Positions 1 through 8,556 of a stretch of 64,000 nucleotides of DNA are shown here, in pieces. The stretch lies in assembly GCA_964291475.2 (NCBI GenBank), contig OZ220083.1:124001-188000 (forward strand). The letters are read 5' to 3'. The first letter of the stretch is position 1. Every line of letters begins with the position of its first letter. A program made the position numbers and the translations under genes. Below the pieces are notes generated by a model. The model was not told where the DNA came from. It did no database searches and saw only the letters and a list, made by a program, of their open reading frames with translations. Origin of the DNA: DAOUKH01 sp964291475 (GTDB taxonomy: Bacteria > Chloroflexota > Dehalococcoidia > SHYB01).

Positions 1-2
1 CT

Positions 3-311
3 CAGGAGCAAGTGGGCCAGTGGATGGCCCTACGGCCTGGACAGTCATACGGGGGAACCACCGCGCCGCAAACACCCACCACCTCCGCAGATCTGGAGCA
101 AATCGGAAGACAATTCGGAGAAGCCTGGGCGAAGTCGAATCTAGATAGCATTGCCAAGACGATGACGGGCAAGCCCAGGATTCCACCTGAATTAGATCGC
201 GAACTGCTAGCTCGCGGCTCCGGCGAAACGGGCGGACCCCTCACTGACGCGCAGCGGCGGTCTCTCCGCGCCGGCTTCTGGCAGGCTCTATCGGATAACG
301 TTGCAGGCTAG
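3..311 (+). CDS. C-terminal part of an unrecognised protein, cut by the window edge
   Basis: The frame is open from the left edge and ends at a TAG at 309-311, giving about 102 residues. An internal GTG at position 12 could serve as a start, but the frame continues upstream, so the true start is probably outside the window. The visible protein is hydrophilic and rich in Gly, Arg, Gln and Thr, with no signal peptide, membrane segment or motif I recognise. The DNA is somewhat less G+C-rich than the following genes. I assign no function. Confidence 0.5.
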   Translation, partial: QEQVGQWMALRPGQSYGGTTAPQTPTTSADLEQIGRQFGEAWAKSNLDSIAKTMTGKPRIPPELDRELLARGSGETGGPLTDAQRRSLRAGFWQALSDNVAG

Positions 312-487
312 CCGCCGGGAACCGTAAGCATCCTGTTTCGTCCCGAAACTCGTACTACCCTACAAACCACGCTGCGGCGACCCACCAGGCGGGCACGCGC
401 TCCGGACGCCGCCTTGCCCGACTCTGGCGCCGCCGGGTACACTACCGCCCGCCTTCTCGGCGCCGCTTCGAGAAACTAGGAGGTCGC

Positions 488-1090
488 ATGGTCACGCGAG
501 GGTTCTTTGGACGGAACCGCCCCGAGCCGCCGCGTCCTCTGCCGCCCGGCCAGTACCTCACCCGGGACTTTCCCGTCCTCTCCGCCGGCCCCACGCCGCG
601 GGTCGACATCGCCGCCTGGAACTTCTCCCTCGTCTACGACGGCGAGACGCTCGGCAAGTGGACGTGGGACGAGATGCTCGCGCTCCCGCGCACCACGATC
701 AAGACCGACATCCACTGCGTGACGAAGTGGAGCAAGTTCGATACGGAGTGGGAGGGCGTCTCCATCGACGACTTCCTCGACGCCAAAGGCATCGACCCGC
801 CCGCCGACTACGTCATGGCCTTCTGCGACGGCGGCTACACCACCAACCTGCCCTTCGAGGACCTCGCCGGCGGCAAGGGGATGGTCGCCTTCCGCTACGA
901 CGGCGACGATCTCGACCCCGAGCACGGCGGCCCGGCCCGCCTCCTCGCGCCGCACCTCTATTTCTGGAAGTCGGCGAAGTGGATACGCGGGCTGCGCTTC
1001 ATGGACGACGACGAGCCCGGCTTCTGGGAGATGTACGGCTATCACATGTACGGCGACCCCTGGACCGAGCAGCGGTACTCCGGCGACTAA
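488..1090 (+). CDS. Sulfite-oxidase-like molybdopterin oxidoreductase
   Basis: A 200-residue protein of the YuiH/sulfite-oxidase-like family, which carries the Mo-pterin-binding fold without heme or dimerisation domains. Cys77 in the context IHCVTKWS is the expected Mo-ligand cysteine, and the family's W-x-G-V-x-I stretch follows. The start ATG has a strong AGGAGG ribosome site 5 bases upstream. There is no Tat or Sec signal, so a cytoplasmic location is likely. A ferredoxin-reductase-like flavoprotein starts 27 bases after the stop and is the natural electron partner. The substrate is unknown; sulfite itself is not implied. Confidence 0.88.
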   Translation: MVTRGFFGRNRPEPPRPLPPGQYLTRDFPVLSAGPTPRVDIAAWNFSLVYDGETLGKWTWDEMLALPRTTIKTDIHCVTKWSKFDTEWEGVSIDDFLDAKGIDPPADYVMAFCDGGYTTNLPFEDLAGGKGMVAFRYDGDDLDPEHGGPARLLAPHLYFWKSAKWIRGLRFMDDDEPGFWEMYGYHMYGDPWTEQRYSGD

Positions 1091-1117
1091 CGCCGGGCCG
1101 TCGCATCGCACCGTGCA

Positions 1118-1870
1118 ATGACCAGCCCCACGCCCCCCGCGCCCGCCGCCTGGCGGTTTGCGACGGTGGAGCAGGTCGCAGTCGAGACCTTTCGCGTCAA
1201 GACCTTCACCTTCCGTCTCCCCGAGTGGCGCCCGTTCAGGGCGGGGCAGCACTACGACGTGCGGCTCACCGCCCCCGACGGCTACCAGGCCCAGCGCAGC
1301 TACTCAATCGCCTCCTCGCCCGAGCGTGAAGGGGCCATCGACCTGACCATCGAGCTCATGGAGGGCGGCGAGGTCTCCCCCTACTTCCATGAAGTCGTCG
1401 AGCCCGGCGACCAGATCGAGATGCGCGGGCCCATCGGCGGCCCATTCACCTGGCGGGCGGAGCAGGGCGGCCCGCTACTGCTCGTCGGCGGCGGTTCCGG
1501 CATCGTTCCCCTTATGTCAATGGCGCGCCACCGCGCCCTCTCCGCGCCCGAGGTCCCCGGCGCGCTCCTCTTCTCCTCACGCTCCTTTGGGCACATCATC
1601 TACCGCGAGGAGTTGGAGCGCCTGAACGACGGCCCCTTCAGGGTCGTCCACACACTGACGCGGAGCGCGCCCGACGGCTGGACGGGCTACACTCGCCGCA
1701 TAGACACCGCGATGGTGCGGGAGACGCTCGACGCCCTCGGCGGCGGCACCCCCAAGGCCTTCCTCTGCGGCTCGTCGCCGTTCGTCGAAGCCGCAGCTGC
1801 GGCGCTCATCGGGGCCGGCGTCCCCTTCGACGCCATTCGCACCGAGCGCTTCGGCCCGTCGGGGAGCTGA
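1118..1870 (+). CDS. Ferredoxin-reductase-type FAD/NAD(P) oxidoreductase
   Basis: A 250-residue flavoprotein with an N-terminal FAD-binding barrel (RSYSIASSP at residues 60-68) and a C-terminal NAD(P)-binding domain (glycine-rich LLVGGGSGIVPLMSM near 121-135, then FLCGSSPF near 215). It has no cysteine cluster for a 2Fe-2S centre, so it is a stand-alone reductase module. It follows the Mo-cofactor protein by 27 bases in the same direction. This pairing is common for YuiH-like proteins and suggests that NAD(P)H electrons pass through FAD to the molybdenum site. The true substrate is not visible. Confidence 0.88.
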   Translation: MTSPTPPAPAAWRFATVEQVAVETFRVKTFTFRLPEWRPFRAGQHYDVRLTAPDGYQAQRSYSIASSPEREGAIDLTIELMEGGEVSPYFHEVVEPGDQIEMRGPIGGPFTWRAEQGGPLLLVGGGSGIVPLMSMARHRALSAPEVPGALLFSSRSFGHIIYREELERLNDGPFRVVHTLTRSAPDGWTGYTRRIDTAMVRETLDALGGGTPKAFLCGSSPFVEAAAAALIGAGVPFDAIRTERFGPSGS

Positions 1871-1910
1871 CCCGCCCCTTGCCGGGGCTTCAACGAAAGG
1901 GAGGACATAC

Positions 1911-2270
1911 ATGGCGGAAACGATGAGATGGGACACCGTCCCACGGGAGCAGGTCTCCGACCTGATCGCGCGGCGCATGATCTACGGCGAGAAGGTGATG
2001 CTGGTGCGCTGGGAGTTTGCCAAGGGCTGCTACGTCGCCTCGCACCGCCACCCCAACGAGCAGGTAGCCGTCGTTGAATCGGGCAATCTGCGGATGGTGA
2101 TCGACGGCGAAGAGGCCGTGCTCACCGGCGGCGACGTCCGCGTCATCCCGCCCAATACCCCGCACGACGCCGAGGCCATTGAGGATACGGTCGTTATCGA
2201 CATCTTCAGCCCGCCTCGCGAGGATTTCCTCAGCGGCGAGGGGCCGGGCTACCTCACCCGCGGCCGGTAG
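1911..2270 (+). CDS. Small cupin-domain protein
   Basis: A 119-residue single-cupin protein. Metal-ligand positions are visible as His45-x-His47-x2-Glu50 in motif 1 and His85 in motif 2 (PPNTPHDAE). The ATG has a GGGAGG ribosome site about 7 bases upstream. It lies 40 bases after the reductase and 10 bases before the methyltransferase, so it is probably co-transcribed with both. Family members range from sugar isomerases to regulators and dioxygenases, so no reaction can be assigned. Confidence 0.8.
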   Translation: MAETMRWDTVPREQVSDLIARRMIYGEKVMLVRWEFAKGCYVASHRHPNEQVAVVESGNLRMVIDGEEAVLTGGDVRVIPPNTPHDAEAIEDTVVIDIFSPPREDFLSGEGPGYLTRGR

Positions 2271-2280
2271 AGAACGACGC

Positions 2281-3096
2281 GTGGCGAATTCTTCAGAGCG
2301 AGACCTGCCCGACCGCGGCGGTCGCCGCCGCGACGAGGCCGAGACCTTCGAGCGCGACTACGTCCCCGGCGTCTTCGCGCCGTGGGCCCGCGCCGTCGCC
2401 GACGCCGCGGAGATCGAGATCGGGCAGCGCGTCCTCGACGTCGGTTGCGGCACCGGGGCCTTGACCCGCGAGGTCGCCAGGCGGGCGGGAGCACCGGAGC
2501 GCGTCACCGGCCTCGACCTCGACGGCGAGATGCTGGCGGTGGCCCGCCGCCTGACTCCCGCCACTACGTGGGTCCAGGGCAGCGCGCTCGACCTGCCCTT
2601 CCCCTCGGCGCGCTTCGACGCCGTGGTCAGCCAGTTCGCCATGATGTTCTTCGACGACCGCGAACGCGGCGTCCGCGAGATGTGGCGGGTCCTCGCCCCC
2701 GGCGGCCGGCTCACCGTCGCGGTCTGGGGCCGCCTCGAGCGCGCGCCCTTCCACGAGGCGTTCGTCCGCATCGCCGAACGCCGGGCAGGCAAGGACGCGG
2801 CGGGGCGAATACAGGAGCGGTTCTCCCTCGGGGACACCGCCGATCTCGCCGGCATCTTCGCCCGCGCCGGCGTCCCGGCAAAGGTGCAGACCCGTGCCGG
2901 GACCGGCGGCTATGCCCGAATCGAGGCCTTCGGCAGCTCCGACATCGATGGCTGGATACGCGAAGGCGAAGTGGCGGCCGAGGAGCGGAGCGCCGTCATC
3001 GACGAGCTGCGCGGCGCCGCGGCGCCCTTCACCGGCGCCGACGGAGCGCTCACCCTCCCCATGGAGGGGCACGTCGTCACCGCCGTCAAGGAATAG
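2281..3096 (+). CDS. Class I SAM-dependent methyltransferase
   Basis: A 271-residue methyltransferase of the UbiE/Methyltransf_11 type. Motif I is VLDVGCGTG near residue 48, followed by an acidic GLDLDGEM (motif II), DAVVSQFAMMFF (motif IV region) and a WRVLAPGGRL strand typical of small-molecule methyltransferases. I chose the GTG at 2281, 10 bases after the cupin stop. The upstream extension of the frame would run deep into the cupin gene. The substrate is unknown. Confidence 0.82.
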   Translation: MANSSERDLPDRGGRRRDEAETFERDYVPGVFAPWARAVADAAEIEIGQRVLDVGCGTGALTREVARRAGAPERVTGLDLDGEMLAVARRLTPATTWVQGSALDLPFPSARFDAVVSQFAMMFFDDRERGVREMWRVLAPGGRLTVAVWGRLERAPFHEAFVRIAERRAGKDAAGRIQERFSLGDTADLAGIFARAGVPAKVQTRAGTGGYARIEAFGSSDIDGWIREGEVAAEERSAVIDELRGAAAPFTGADGALTLPMEGHVVTAVKE

Positions 3097-3101
3097 CCTC
3101 G

Positions 3102-3875
3102 TCAGGTAATGAGCCGCCGCCGCATTAGCTTCAGCGCCGCATAGTAGAAGAGTAGACCCGCCCCGATCATCCCGAGGACGGACCACGCCATCGACCACGC
3201 CAACTCCCCGGTCACCAGGCCGCGCGAGACGTGGACCGCCGGCGTCAGCGGCAGCACCCACGAGAACTCACGAACCCCATCGGGAAGGTCGCTCGTGGGG
3301 AAGAAGACGCCGGCGAAGAAGAACATAGGGAAGACGTAGAGCGAGTAGAAGAAATTGAACGAGTTGACCGAGGGCGCCAGGGCGGTATAGGTCATCGCCA
3401 TCGAGGCGAACAGGAACCCTTGGAGCAGAGTGAACGGCAGCACCAGTAACGCCCAGAGCGATTCGACCACGCCGATGACGGCAAGGATGATCAGGATCAG
3501 TGTGCCCATGATCAGGGCCCGCGTGATGCCCCACAGGATCTCTCCCGTGATCACGTCCTCGATGCTGAGCGGCGTGGCGATGATCGCGTCGTAGATGCGG
3601 CGCACCGCCATCCGGATGTACGAGCCCCACGAGTTCTCGAACGTCGGCGCGAACATCACGTACGCCCCGAGTATCCCCGGTCCGATGAAGTGCAGGTAGC
3701 TCCGGCCGTCGACCTCATCGATCAACTGGCCGAGGCCGATGCCGCTCACGGTCAGGATGACGAAGGGTTCGGCGAAGACGGGGACGGCGTCGCTCTTCCA
3801 CAACCGCAGGAAGACGTGGAGATGCCGCCGCCACAGCCGGAAGCTGAGCGTGGAGACCTCGCCGAAGGCGCTCAC
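3102..3875 (-). CDS. ABC-2 type transporter permease (DrrB-like)
   Basis: A membrane protein of about 257 residues with roughly six hydrophobic segments and the ABC-2 fold, including a conserved FFFAGVFFPTSDLP segment before the final helices. It is the membrane half of a drug or lipid exporter and should pair with the ATPase that ends just upstream. The GTG at 3875 is preferred because it lies 13 bases past the ATPase stop; the longer frame would overlap the ATPase by about 95 bases. The exported substrate is unknown. The gene is convergent with the methyltransferase, with only 5 bases between stops. Confidence 0.85.
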   Translation of the reverse strand: MSAFGEVSTLSFRLWRRHLHVFLRLWKSDAVPVFAEPFVILTVSGIGLGQLIDEVDGRSYLHFIGPGILGAYVMFAPTFENSWGSYIRMAVRRIYDAIIATPLSIEDVITGEILWGITRALIMGTLILIILAVIGVVESLWALLVLPFTLLQGFLFASMAMTYTALAPSVNSFNFFYSLYVFPMFFFAGVFFPTSDLPDGVREFSWVLPLTPAVHVSRGLVTGELAWSMAWSVLGMIGAGLLFYYAALKLMRRRLIT

Positions 3876-3888
3876 CCTTGGCCTCGCC

Positions 3889-4827
3889 TCATCGCAGCTC
3901 CGCCTTCCGGCCGGTGAGCAGCAGGAAGACGTCCTCCAAACTCCCGGGGCGCCTGATGACGCGCAGGCGCTCCGACGGGACACCGACGTCCGGCGCCCCG
4001 TCGGGCAGGCTGAAGAAGATAAGGGCGTCGACGGCGTCGGCGAAGGTGTACGTGCTTCCTTCGAGGTGCGCCAGCGCCTCTTCGCGGTCCCACGGCGCCA
4101 GCCGCACCTCGACGACCTGCCCCGGTGCGAACCGTTCCACCACCTCGCTCGGCGTTCCCTCTGCGAGAATTCTCCCCTGGTCGATGATCGCGAGCCGGTC
4201 GCAGAGGTGCGCCGCCTCCTCCATGTAGTGCGTCGAGAGCGCCATCGTCACGCCCTCTTCCTTCAGGAATCGGATGCGTTGCCAGGTCACGTGGCGGGCG
4301 TGGGGGTCGAGGCCGGTCGTCGGTTCGTCGAGGATCAACACCTTCGGACGGTTCATCAGGGCCCGGGCGATCATGAGCCGCCGCTTCATCCCGCCGGAAA
4401 GTGTGTCGACCGGCGACTTCGCCCGGTCGGCCAAGTCCATGGTCTCCAGCACTTCCACCGCCCGGGGACGGGCCTCTTTGGAACCGATCCCGTAGTACCG
4501 CGCGTGGATGAGCAGGTTGTCGATGACGTCGAGATCGGTGTCGAGGTTGTCCTCCTGCTGCACGACGCCGAGCAGCCGCTTGACCGCCCGAGGGTGTTGG
4601 GTCACGTCGATACCGTCGACCAGCAGCTCGCCGCCGTCCACCGGCGACACGCACGTCGTCATACGGATGGTGCTGGTCTTGCCCGCCCCGTTGGGCCCGA
4701 GCAGCCCGAAGACCTCGCCCTGACGCACTTCGAGGTCGATGCCGTCAACGGCGGTCAGGTCGCCGTACCGTTTGACGAGGCGGGTCGCGCGGATGACGGG
4801 CTGCACCGGGTCATGGTAACAGACCAT
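3889..4827 (-). CDS. ABC transporter ATP-binding protein (DrrA-like)
   Basis: A 312-residue ATPase. Walker A is GPNGAGKTS (residues 44-52), the signature is LSGGM (143-147), Walker B is VLILDEP (163-169) and a switch His lies in LSTHYMEEA. The C-terminal extension of about 90 residues is typical of DrrA/NodI-type exporters. A GTG at 4806 is an alternative start. It is transcribed divergently from NfeD across 26 bases and is followed by its permease, so the two form an exporter operon. Confidence 0.9.
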   Translation of the reverse strand: MVCYHDPVQPVIRATRLVKRYGDLTAVDGIDLEVRQGEVFGLLGPNGAGKTSTIRMTTCVSPVDGGELLVDGIDVTQHPRAVKRLLGVVQQEDNLDTDLDVIDNLLIHARYYGIGSKEARPRAVEVLETMDLADRAKSPVDTLSGGMKRRLMIARALMNRPKVLILDEPTTGLDPHARHVTWQRIRFLKEEGVTMALSTHYMEEAAHLCDRLAIIDQGRILAEGTPSEVVERFAPGQVVEVRLAPWDREEALAHLEGSTYTFADAVDALIFFSLPDGAPDVGVPSERLRVIRRPGSLEDVFLLLTGRKAELR

Positions 4828-4841
4828 CGGGGCCCGACGGC

Positions 4842-4847
4842 TATACT
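4842..4847 (+). promoter_or_regulatory. -10 element of nfeD, apparently leaderless
   Basis: A TATACT hexamer ends 6 bases before the NfeD ATG, so transcription would begin at or next to the start codon. No Shine-Dalgarno site is present. No clear -35 element is visible. This predicts a leaderless mRNA. Confidence 0.45.
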
Positions 4848-4853
4848 AGCCGC

Positions 4854-6308
4854 ATGGGAACGCTGGGACGGCGGGTACGGCTGGCGGTGTACCTCGGCTT
4901 GGTGGCGGCGGGGTTGGCGCTTCAGGCCGCGCCGGTCAGCGCCCAGGCCCCGGGCGACGCCTTCCTCATCCACGTCGACGGCATCATCGACCCCAACCGC
5001 GCCAAGTATCTCGACCGCGCCATCGATCGTGTCCAAGAAGAGCAAGGCGGGCTCGCGATCGTCCTCGTCGACACGCCGGGCGGGCGGCTCGACTCCATGC
5101 GCGCCATGGTCGAGGACATCCTCGACGCCGGAGTGCCCGTCGTCACGTTTGTCGCGCCGCAGGGAGCCCAGGCGGGCTCGGCGGGCACCTTCATCACCGG
5201 CGCGGGGCACATCGCCGTCATGGCCCCCGGTTCCAATATCGGTGCGGCCACGCCCATCTCGGGCAGCGGAGAAGAACTGCCCGAGACCCTGGCCAACAAG
5301 GTCACCAACGACGCAGCCGCGCTGGCTCGCAGCATTGCCGAGGCCCGCGGGCGCAACCCAAACGCCTACGAAGAGACCGTGCGCGAAGCCGCCTCGTTCA
5401 CCGCCGTCCAGGCCCTCGACCTCAACATGATCGACCTCATCGCCGACGACCTGAACGATCTGCTCGCCAAGATCGACGGGCGCAAGGTTGAAATCGGCGG
5501 ACGAACGGTCACGCTCGAAACGGAAGGCATCCGGTGCATCGAGCCGCGCGCCGCCTGCAACGATATCGGCCTCAGCTGGGTCGAGCGCATCATCGACGTC
5601 ATCGCCGACCCGAATATCTCGTCGCTGCTGCTCTCGCTGGGCGGCCTCGGCATCTTCATCGAAATCCTCAACCCCGGGTTGATCTTTCCCGGCATCTTCG
5701 GCGTGATCGCCCTCGTGCTCGCATTCGTGGCCTTCGGCAACATTCCCGTAAACTGGGCCGGCGTTGGTCTGATTCTGTTCTCGCTTGTCCTGCTCTACGT
5801 CGAGCTGCAGATCGCGGGGGTCGGCATCTTCGGCGCGGGAGCGGTGGTCGCTTTCGTCTTCGGCACGATCTTCCTGCTGGAGCCGTGGGCGGCCGACCCG
5901 CCTTCCTTTGCGGGCCCCGACTTCAACCCAAGCCCGTGGCTCGTCGGCGGACTCGCGGGAGGCTTCGGCGGCGCCTTCGCCCTGCTCACTTGGCTGGGGC
6001 TGCGCAGGTCTCCAGCCGTCGCCGGGCAGCCCGCCATCGTGGGCAAGACGGGCCGCGTCCGACGCGACCTCACGCCCACCGGCTCCGTCCTCGTCGACGG
6101 GCAGCTCTGGACCGCGGAAGAAGTCAACGGCGCCTTCGTTCCCGCAGGCGAATTCGTCGAGGTCGAAGAGATGGACGGCCTGACGCTGCGCGTCAAGAAG
6201 CGCACCCGCCTCCTGCCGGAAGGCGGGCGTCACAACCTGCCCGAAGGCGGCGAGGCCGGTGATGGACCAGGAGACGACAGACCGGCGCCAAGGCGCCCCG
6301 TACATTGA
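4854..6308 (+). CDS. nfeD: NfeD-type membrane-bound serine protease (ClpP class)
   Basis: A full-length NfeD of 484 residues. Residues 1-30 form a signal peptide. A ClpP-like protease domain follows, with nucleophile Ser109 in GAQAGSAG and candidate general base Lys149, the Ser/Lys spacing known for this family. Four to five membrane segments occupy about residues 265-385, and a soluble OB-fold (NfeDC, about 400-465) ends the protein. A slipin gene follows 104 bases downstream. NfeD-slipin is a widespread pair in membrane quality control, and NfeD proteases are known to cleave slipin C-termini. The likely promoter overlaps the start codon. Confidence 0.93.
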   Translation: MGTLGRRVRLAVYLGLVAAGLALQAAPVSAQAPGDAFLIHVDGIIDPNRAKYLDRAIDRVQEEQGGLAIVLVDTPGGRLDSMRAMVEDILDAGVPVVTFVAPQGAQAGSAGTFITGAGHIAVMAPGSNIGAATPISGSGEELPETLANKVTNDAAALARSIAEARGRNPNAYEETVREAASFTAVQALDLNMIDLIADDLNDLLAKIDGRKVEIGGRTVTLETEGIRCIEPRAACNDIGLSWVERIIDVIADPNISSLLLSLGGLGIFIEILNPGLIFPGIFGVIALVLAFVAFGNIPVNWAGVGLILFSLVLLYVELQIAGVGIFGAGAVVAFVFGTIFLLEPWAADPPSFAGPDFNPSPWLVGGLAGGFGGAFALLTWLGLRRSPAVAGQPAIVGKTGRVRRDLTPTGSVLVDGQLWTAEEVNGAFVPAGEFVEVEEMDGLTLRVKKRTRLLPEGGRHNLPEGGEAGDGPGDDRPAPRRPVH

Positions 6309-6412
6309 CGCTTCGGAGAGCGGCAACGTAAGCTAGCCCCCGAAGAGCCCCAGAACACGGAACGCCGGCGCAACGAGCCGCCGGCCTTAGATACTCCAGG
6401 AAGGAGCACGGC

Positions 6413-7282
6413 ATGGCCCCAGGAATCAACGTAGTGCGGCAATGGGAGCGGATGGTCGTACTGCGATTCGGTAGGTTCATCGAGATACGAACCCCAGGGA
6501 TTCGCTGGCTCTGGCCGTTCATCAACGCCGGGACGCGCAAGGTGGACCTCCGCGAGCGGTTCATCACCATCCCGAGCCAGACGGCCATTACCCGCGACAA
6601 CGCCCCCATCGACATCGACTTCCTCATCTATCTCCGCGTGATGGATACCGATCCCGAGAAGTCGGTGATCGAGGTGCAGGACTTCATCGGCGCGGTACAG
6701 GGCATGGCGATCACGACCCTCCGCGCCGTGATCGGCGATATCGCTCTCGACGACGTCCTCGCCAAGCGCGATCAGATCAACGACACCCTCCGCGTGAAGC
6801 TCGATGAGATCACGGTGCGGTGGGGCATCAAGGTCACCTCGGTCGAAATCCGCGAGATCACACCGCCGCGCGACATTCAGGCGGCGATGAACCGGCAGAT
6901 GTCCGCGGAGCGCGAACGACGCGCCGCCGTCATCGAGGCCGAAGGCTCACGCGTCGCCGCGGTCACCGTCGCCGAGGGCGAGAAGCAGGCCGCGATCCTC
7001 CGCGCCGAAGGCGACCGCCAGGCCCAGATCCTCCGCGCCGAGGCCCATCAACAGGCCCAGGTCCTCGAAGCCGACGGCTTCGCTCAGGCCCTCGACCGCA
7101 TCTTCTCCGTCGCCCAGACCGTCGACGGCAAGACGATGGGCCTCCAGTACCTCGAGACCCTCAAGAGCCTCGGCGACAGCCCCTCCACCAAGTTCATCTT
7201 CCCCATGGAGTTCACCAACCTCATGGCGTCGGTGCGCGGCATGTTCCCCGGTACGAGCGACGGGGATAAGGACGGCTCCTAG
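6413..7282 (+). CDS. Slipin / band 7 (SPFH) protein lacking the usual membrane anchor
   Basis: A 289-residue SPFH protein, the usual partner of NfeD. The SPFH domain covers about residues 8-170. A long charged heptad region (about 170-225) rich in Ala, Glu, Arg and Gln follows, with repeated AEG/AEGDRQAQILRAE-like segments for oligomerisation. A GAAGGAGC ribosome site precedes the ATG. Typical slipins begin with a hydrophobic hairpin that inserts in the membrane. Here the protein starts directly at the strand corresponding to IVRQWERMVVLRFGR, and no hydrophobic segment precedes it. The hydrophobic LWPFINAG stretch and NfeD may provide attachment instead. Confidence 0.9.
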   Translation: MAPGINVVRQWERMVVLRFGRFIEIRTPGIRWLWPFINAGTRKVDLRERFITIPSQTAITRDNAPIDIDFLIYLRVMDTDPEKSVIEVQDFIGAVQGMAITTLRAVIGDIALDDVLAKRDQINDTLRVKLDEITVRWGIKVTSVEIREITPPRDIQAAMNRQMSAERERRAAVIEAEGSRVAAVTVAEGEKQAAILRAEGDRQAQILRAEAHQQAQVLEADGFAQALDRIFSVAQTVDGKTMGLQYLETLKSLGDSPSTKFIFPMEFTNLMASVRGMFPGTSDGDKDGS

Positions 7283-7713
7283 GCCGCGCGGCCCCCGCCC
7301 AAGCCTCTGCCCCTCTAGGGACCCCATAGGCCTCTCCCCGCCGGGAGAGACCACCTTAAACCTCCCTCCCACTGGGGGAGACCACCTTAAACCTCCCTCC
7401 CTCTGGGAGGGACTGAGGGCGGGCACGCGTGGGGCACGGCGGTGCCCTCCGGCCTCTTCTCCCCCCGGCGACCTTTGCACAACTCCCGCCGATGGTTGGG
7501 AAACGGGCGGAGCGGGGCGGTTCTTCCCTCTCCCCCTCTGGGGGAGATTTGAGAGAGGGCGCGCGCCATCAGGCGCGCGAGCGCCCGCAGGGCGCTGCTC
7601 CCCCACTCGGTCAAGATTACGCAAAGGTCTCCCCCGGGAGAAGATTGAAATGAGGACCCCTTCACAACCACCACGGGTGATCAAACCCGCTAGGCGCGCC
7701 GAACCACCCCTGA
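7283..7713. repeat. Repeat-filled intergenic region with a 160-bp element bounded by inverted repeats
   Basis: No gene is visible here. Hairpin repeats of the CTCCC-NNN-GGGAG kind occur at about 7335-7415. A 160-bp element at 7470-7629 starts with GACCTTTGC and ends with GCAAAGGTC, and carries an internal CTCCCCCTCTGGGGGAG hairpin and a GAGCGCCC/GGGCGCT hairpin. The element sits inside the hairpin of another repeat, whose halves CTTCTCCCC and GGGAGAAG flank it. Confidence 0.7.
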
Positions 7714-7719
7714 TATAAT
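7714..7719 (+). promoter_or_regulatory. -10 box of the tmRNA gene
   Basis: A perfect TATAAT preceded by TGA (extended -10) lies 13 bases before the mature tmRNA 5' end, leaving a short precursor leader. A -35 box is not obvious. Confidence 0.6.
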
Positions 7720-7732
7720 CGGTAGTCCACAT

Positions 7733-8082
7733 GGGGACGCGCGGGTTCGACAGTGGATCGACCTGCCAGTACTGCGAGCCGAGGTGCCGTCAACCTCGTA
7801 AATCAGGCGGCAACCCCATAACTGGCGAACGCAAACTCGCCCTAGCGGCCTAGCCGCTACGTCCACCGGCGGCCCTCCTCGAGGCCAAAGGCTGGGCGAC
7901 GACAAATCGAGGTGCTGCGGTCCGCTCGCGGAGACGGCCCGCTCAAGACCATCCGCTGGCCCACCGGCGCAACGCCGTTTGAGCGACCGGAGGGCGAGAC
8001 TCTAGAACAACGGCTACGCTCGTAGAGGTGCTGGGCCAGGGGTCTGCTGGACGGGGAGTTCGACTCTCCCCCGTCTCCACCA
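7733..8082 (+). ncRNA. ssrA: tmRNA (transfer-messenger RNA)
   Basis: A 350-nt tmRNA that rescues stalled ribosomes. The 5' end GGGGACG pairs with CGTCTCC near the 3' end. A T-arm with GTTCGA and an encoded CCA close the tRNA-like part. The tag reading frame at 7824-7853 encodes GERKLALAA followed by TAG; the LALAA end is the standard protease-recognition tail. The GGC resume codon is inferred from resemblance to the Dehalococcoides tag, which I recall as starting GER. If the resume codon were earlier, residues such as I-T would be added at the front. Confidence 0.93.
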
Positions 8083-8122
8083 ACCTTCGACTACTCGAAC
8101 CGCGGCGGTTGGTGTGCCGTGA

Positions 8123-8545
8123 CTATCCTTCCGCCCAGGGATTGACCACTTCGATGCCGCACCCCTCGAAGTCGCTAACGTCCCTGGTTGCGACCGATGC
8201 CTCCCTGGAATGGGCAATCGCCGCGATCTGGCAGTCGGCATGGTTGATCGGGCGCCCCGCCGCCCGCCGCGCGGCGGCTATCGTAGCGTAGGCTTGAGCG
8301 GCGGCGCTGTCGAACGGGAGGATCCGCCCGGGGAAGTCGTCTCTAAGTGTTCCTTCGATAACGGCGATAAGACGTTCGCGCCGTTGCCCCATCGGCAGCA
8401 TCTCTGCGCCGTAGCGCAACTCAGCCTCGCTAATGGCCGAAAGGTACAGGCGAGATGCTTCTTGCCGCTCAAACCATTCAACGACGCTGGCAGTCGGTCT
8501 GGGACGTGCTAGCTCCGAGATCACGTTCGTGTCGCAGACGATCAT
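8123..8545 (-). CDS. vapC: PIN-domain toxin ribonuclease (VapC/FitB-like)
   Basis: A 140-residue PIN-domain protein. The four acidic positions expected for a Mg-dependent RNase are present: Asp5 (CDTNVISEL), Glu40/Glu42, Asp104 (NHADCQIA) and Asp122/Asp125. The NVISELARP and INHADCQIAA blocks are closest to FitB. The start ATG lies 11 bases after the end of a FitA-like antitoxin frame on the same strand, the standard antitoxin-toxin order. The toxin frame is intact while the antitoxin carries a frameshift, which is unexpected for a functional pair. Confidence 0.9.
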   Translation of the reverse strand: MIVCDTNVISELARPRPTASVVEWFERQEASRLYLSAISEAELRYGAEMLPMGQRRERLIAVIEGTLRDDFPGRILPFDSAAAQAYATIAAARRAAGRPINHADCQIAAIAHSREASVATRDVSDFEGCGIEVVNPWAEG

Positions 8546-8556
8546 CGCCGGCCGCC

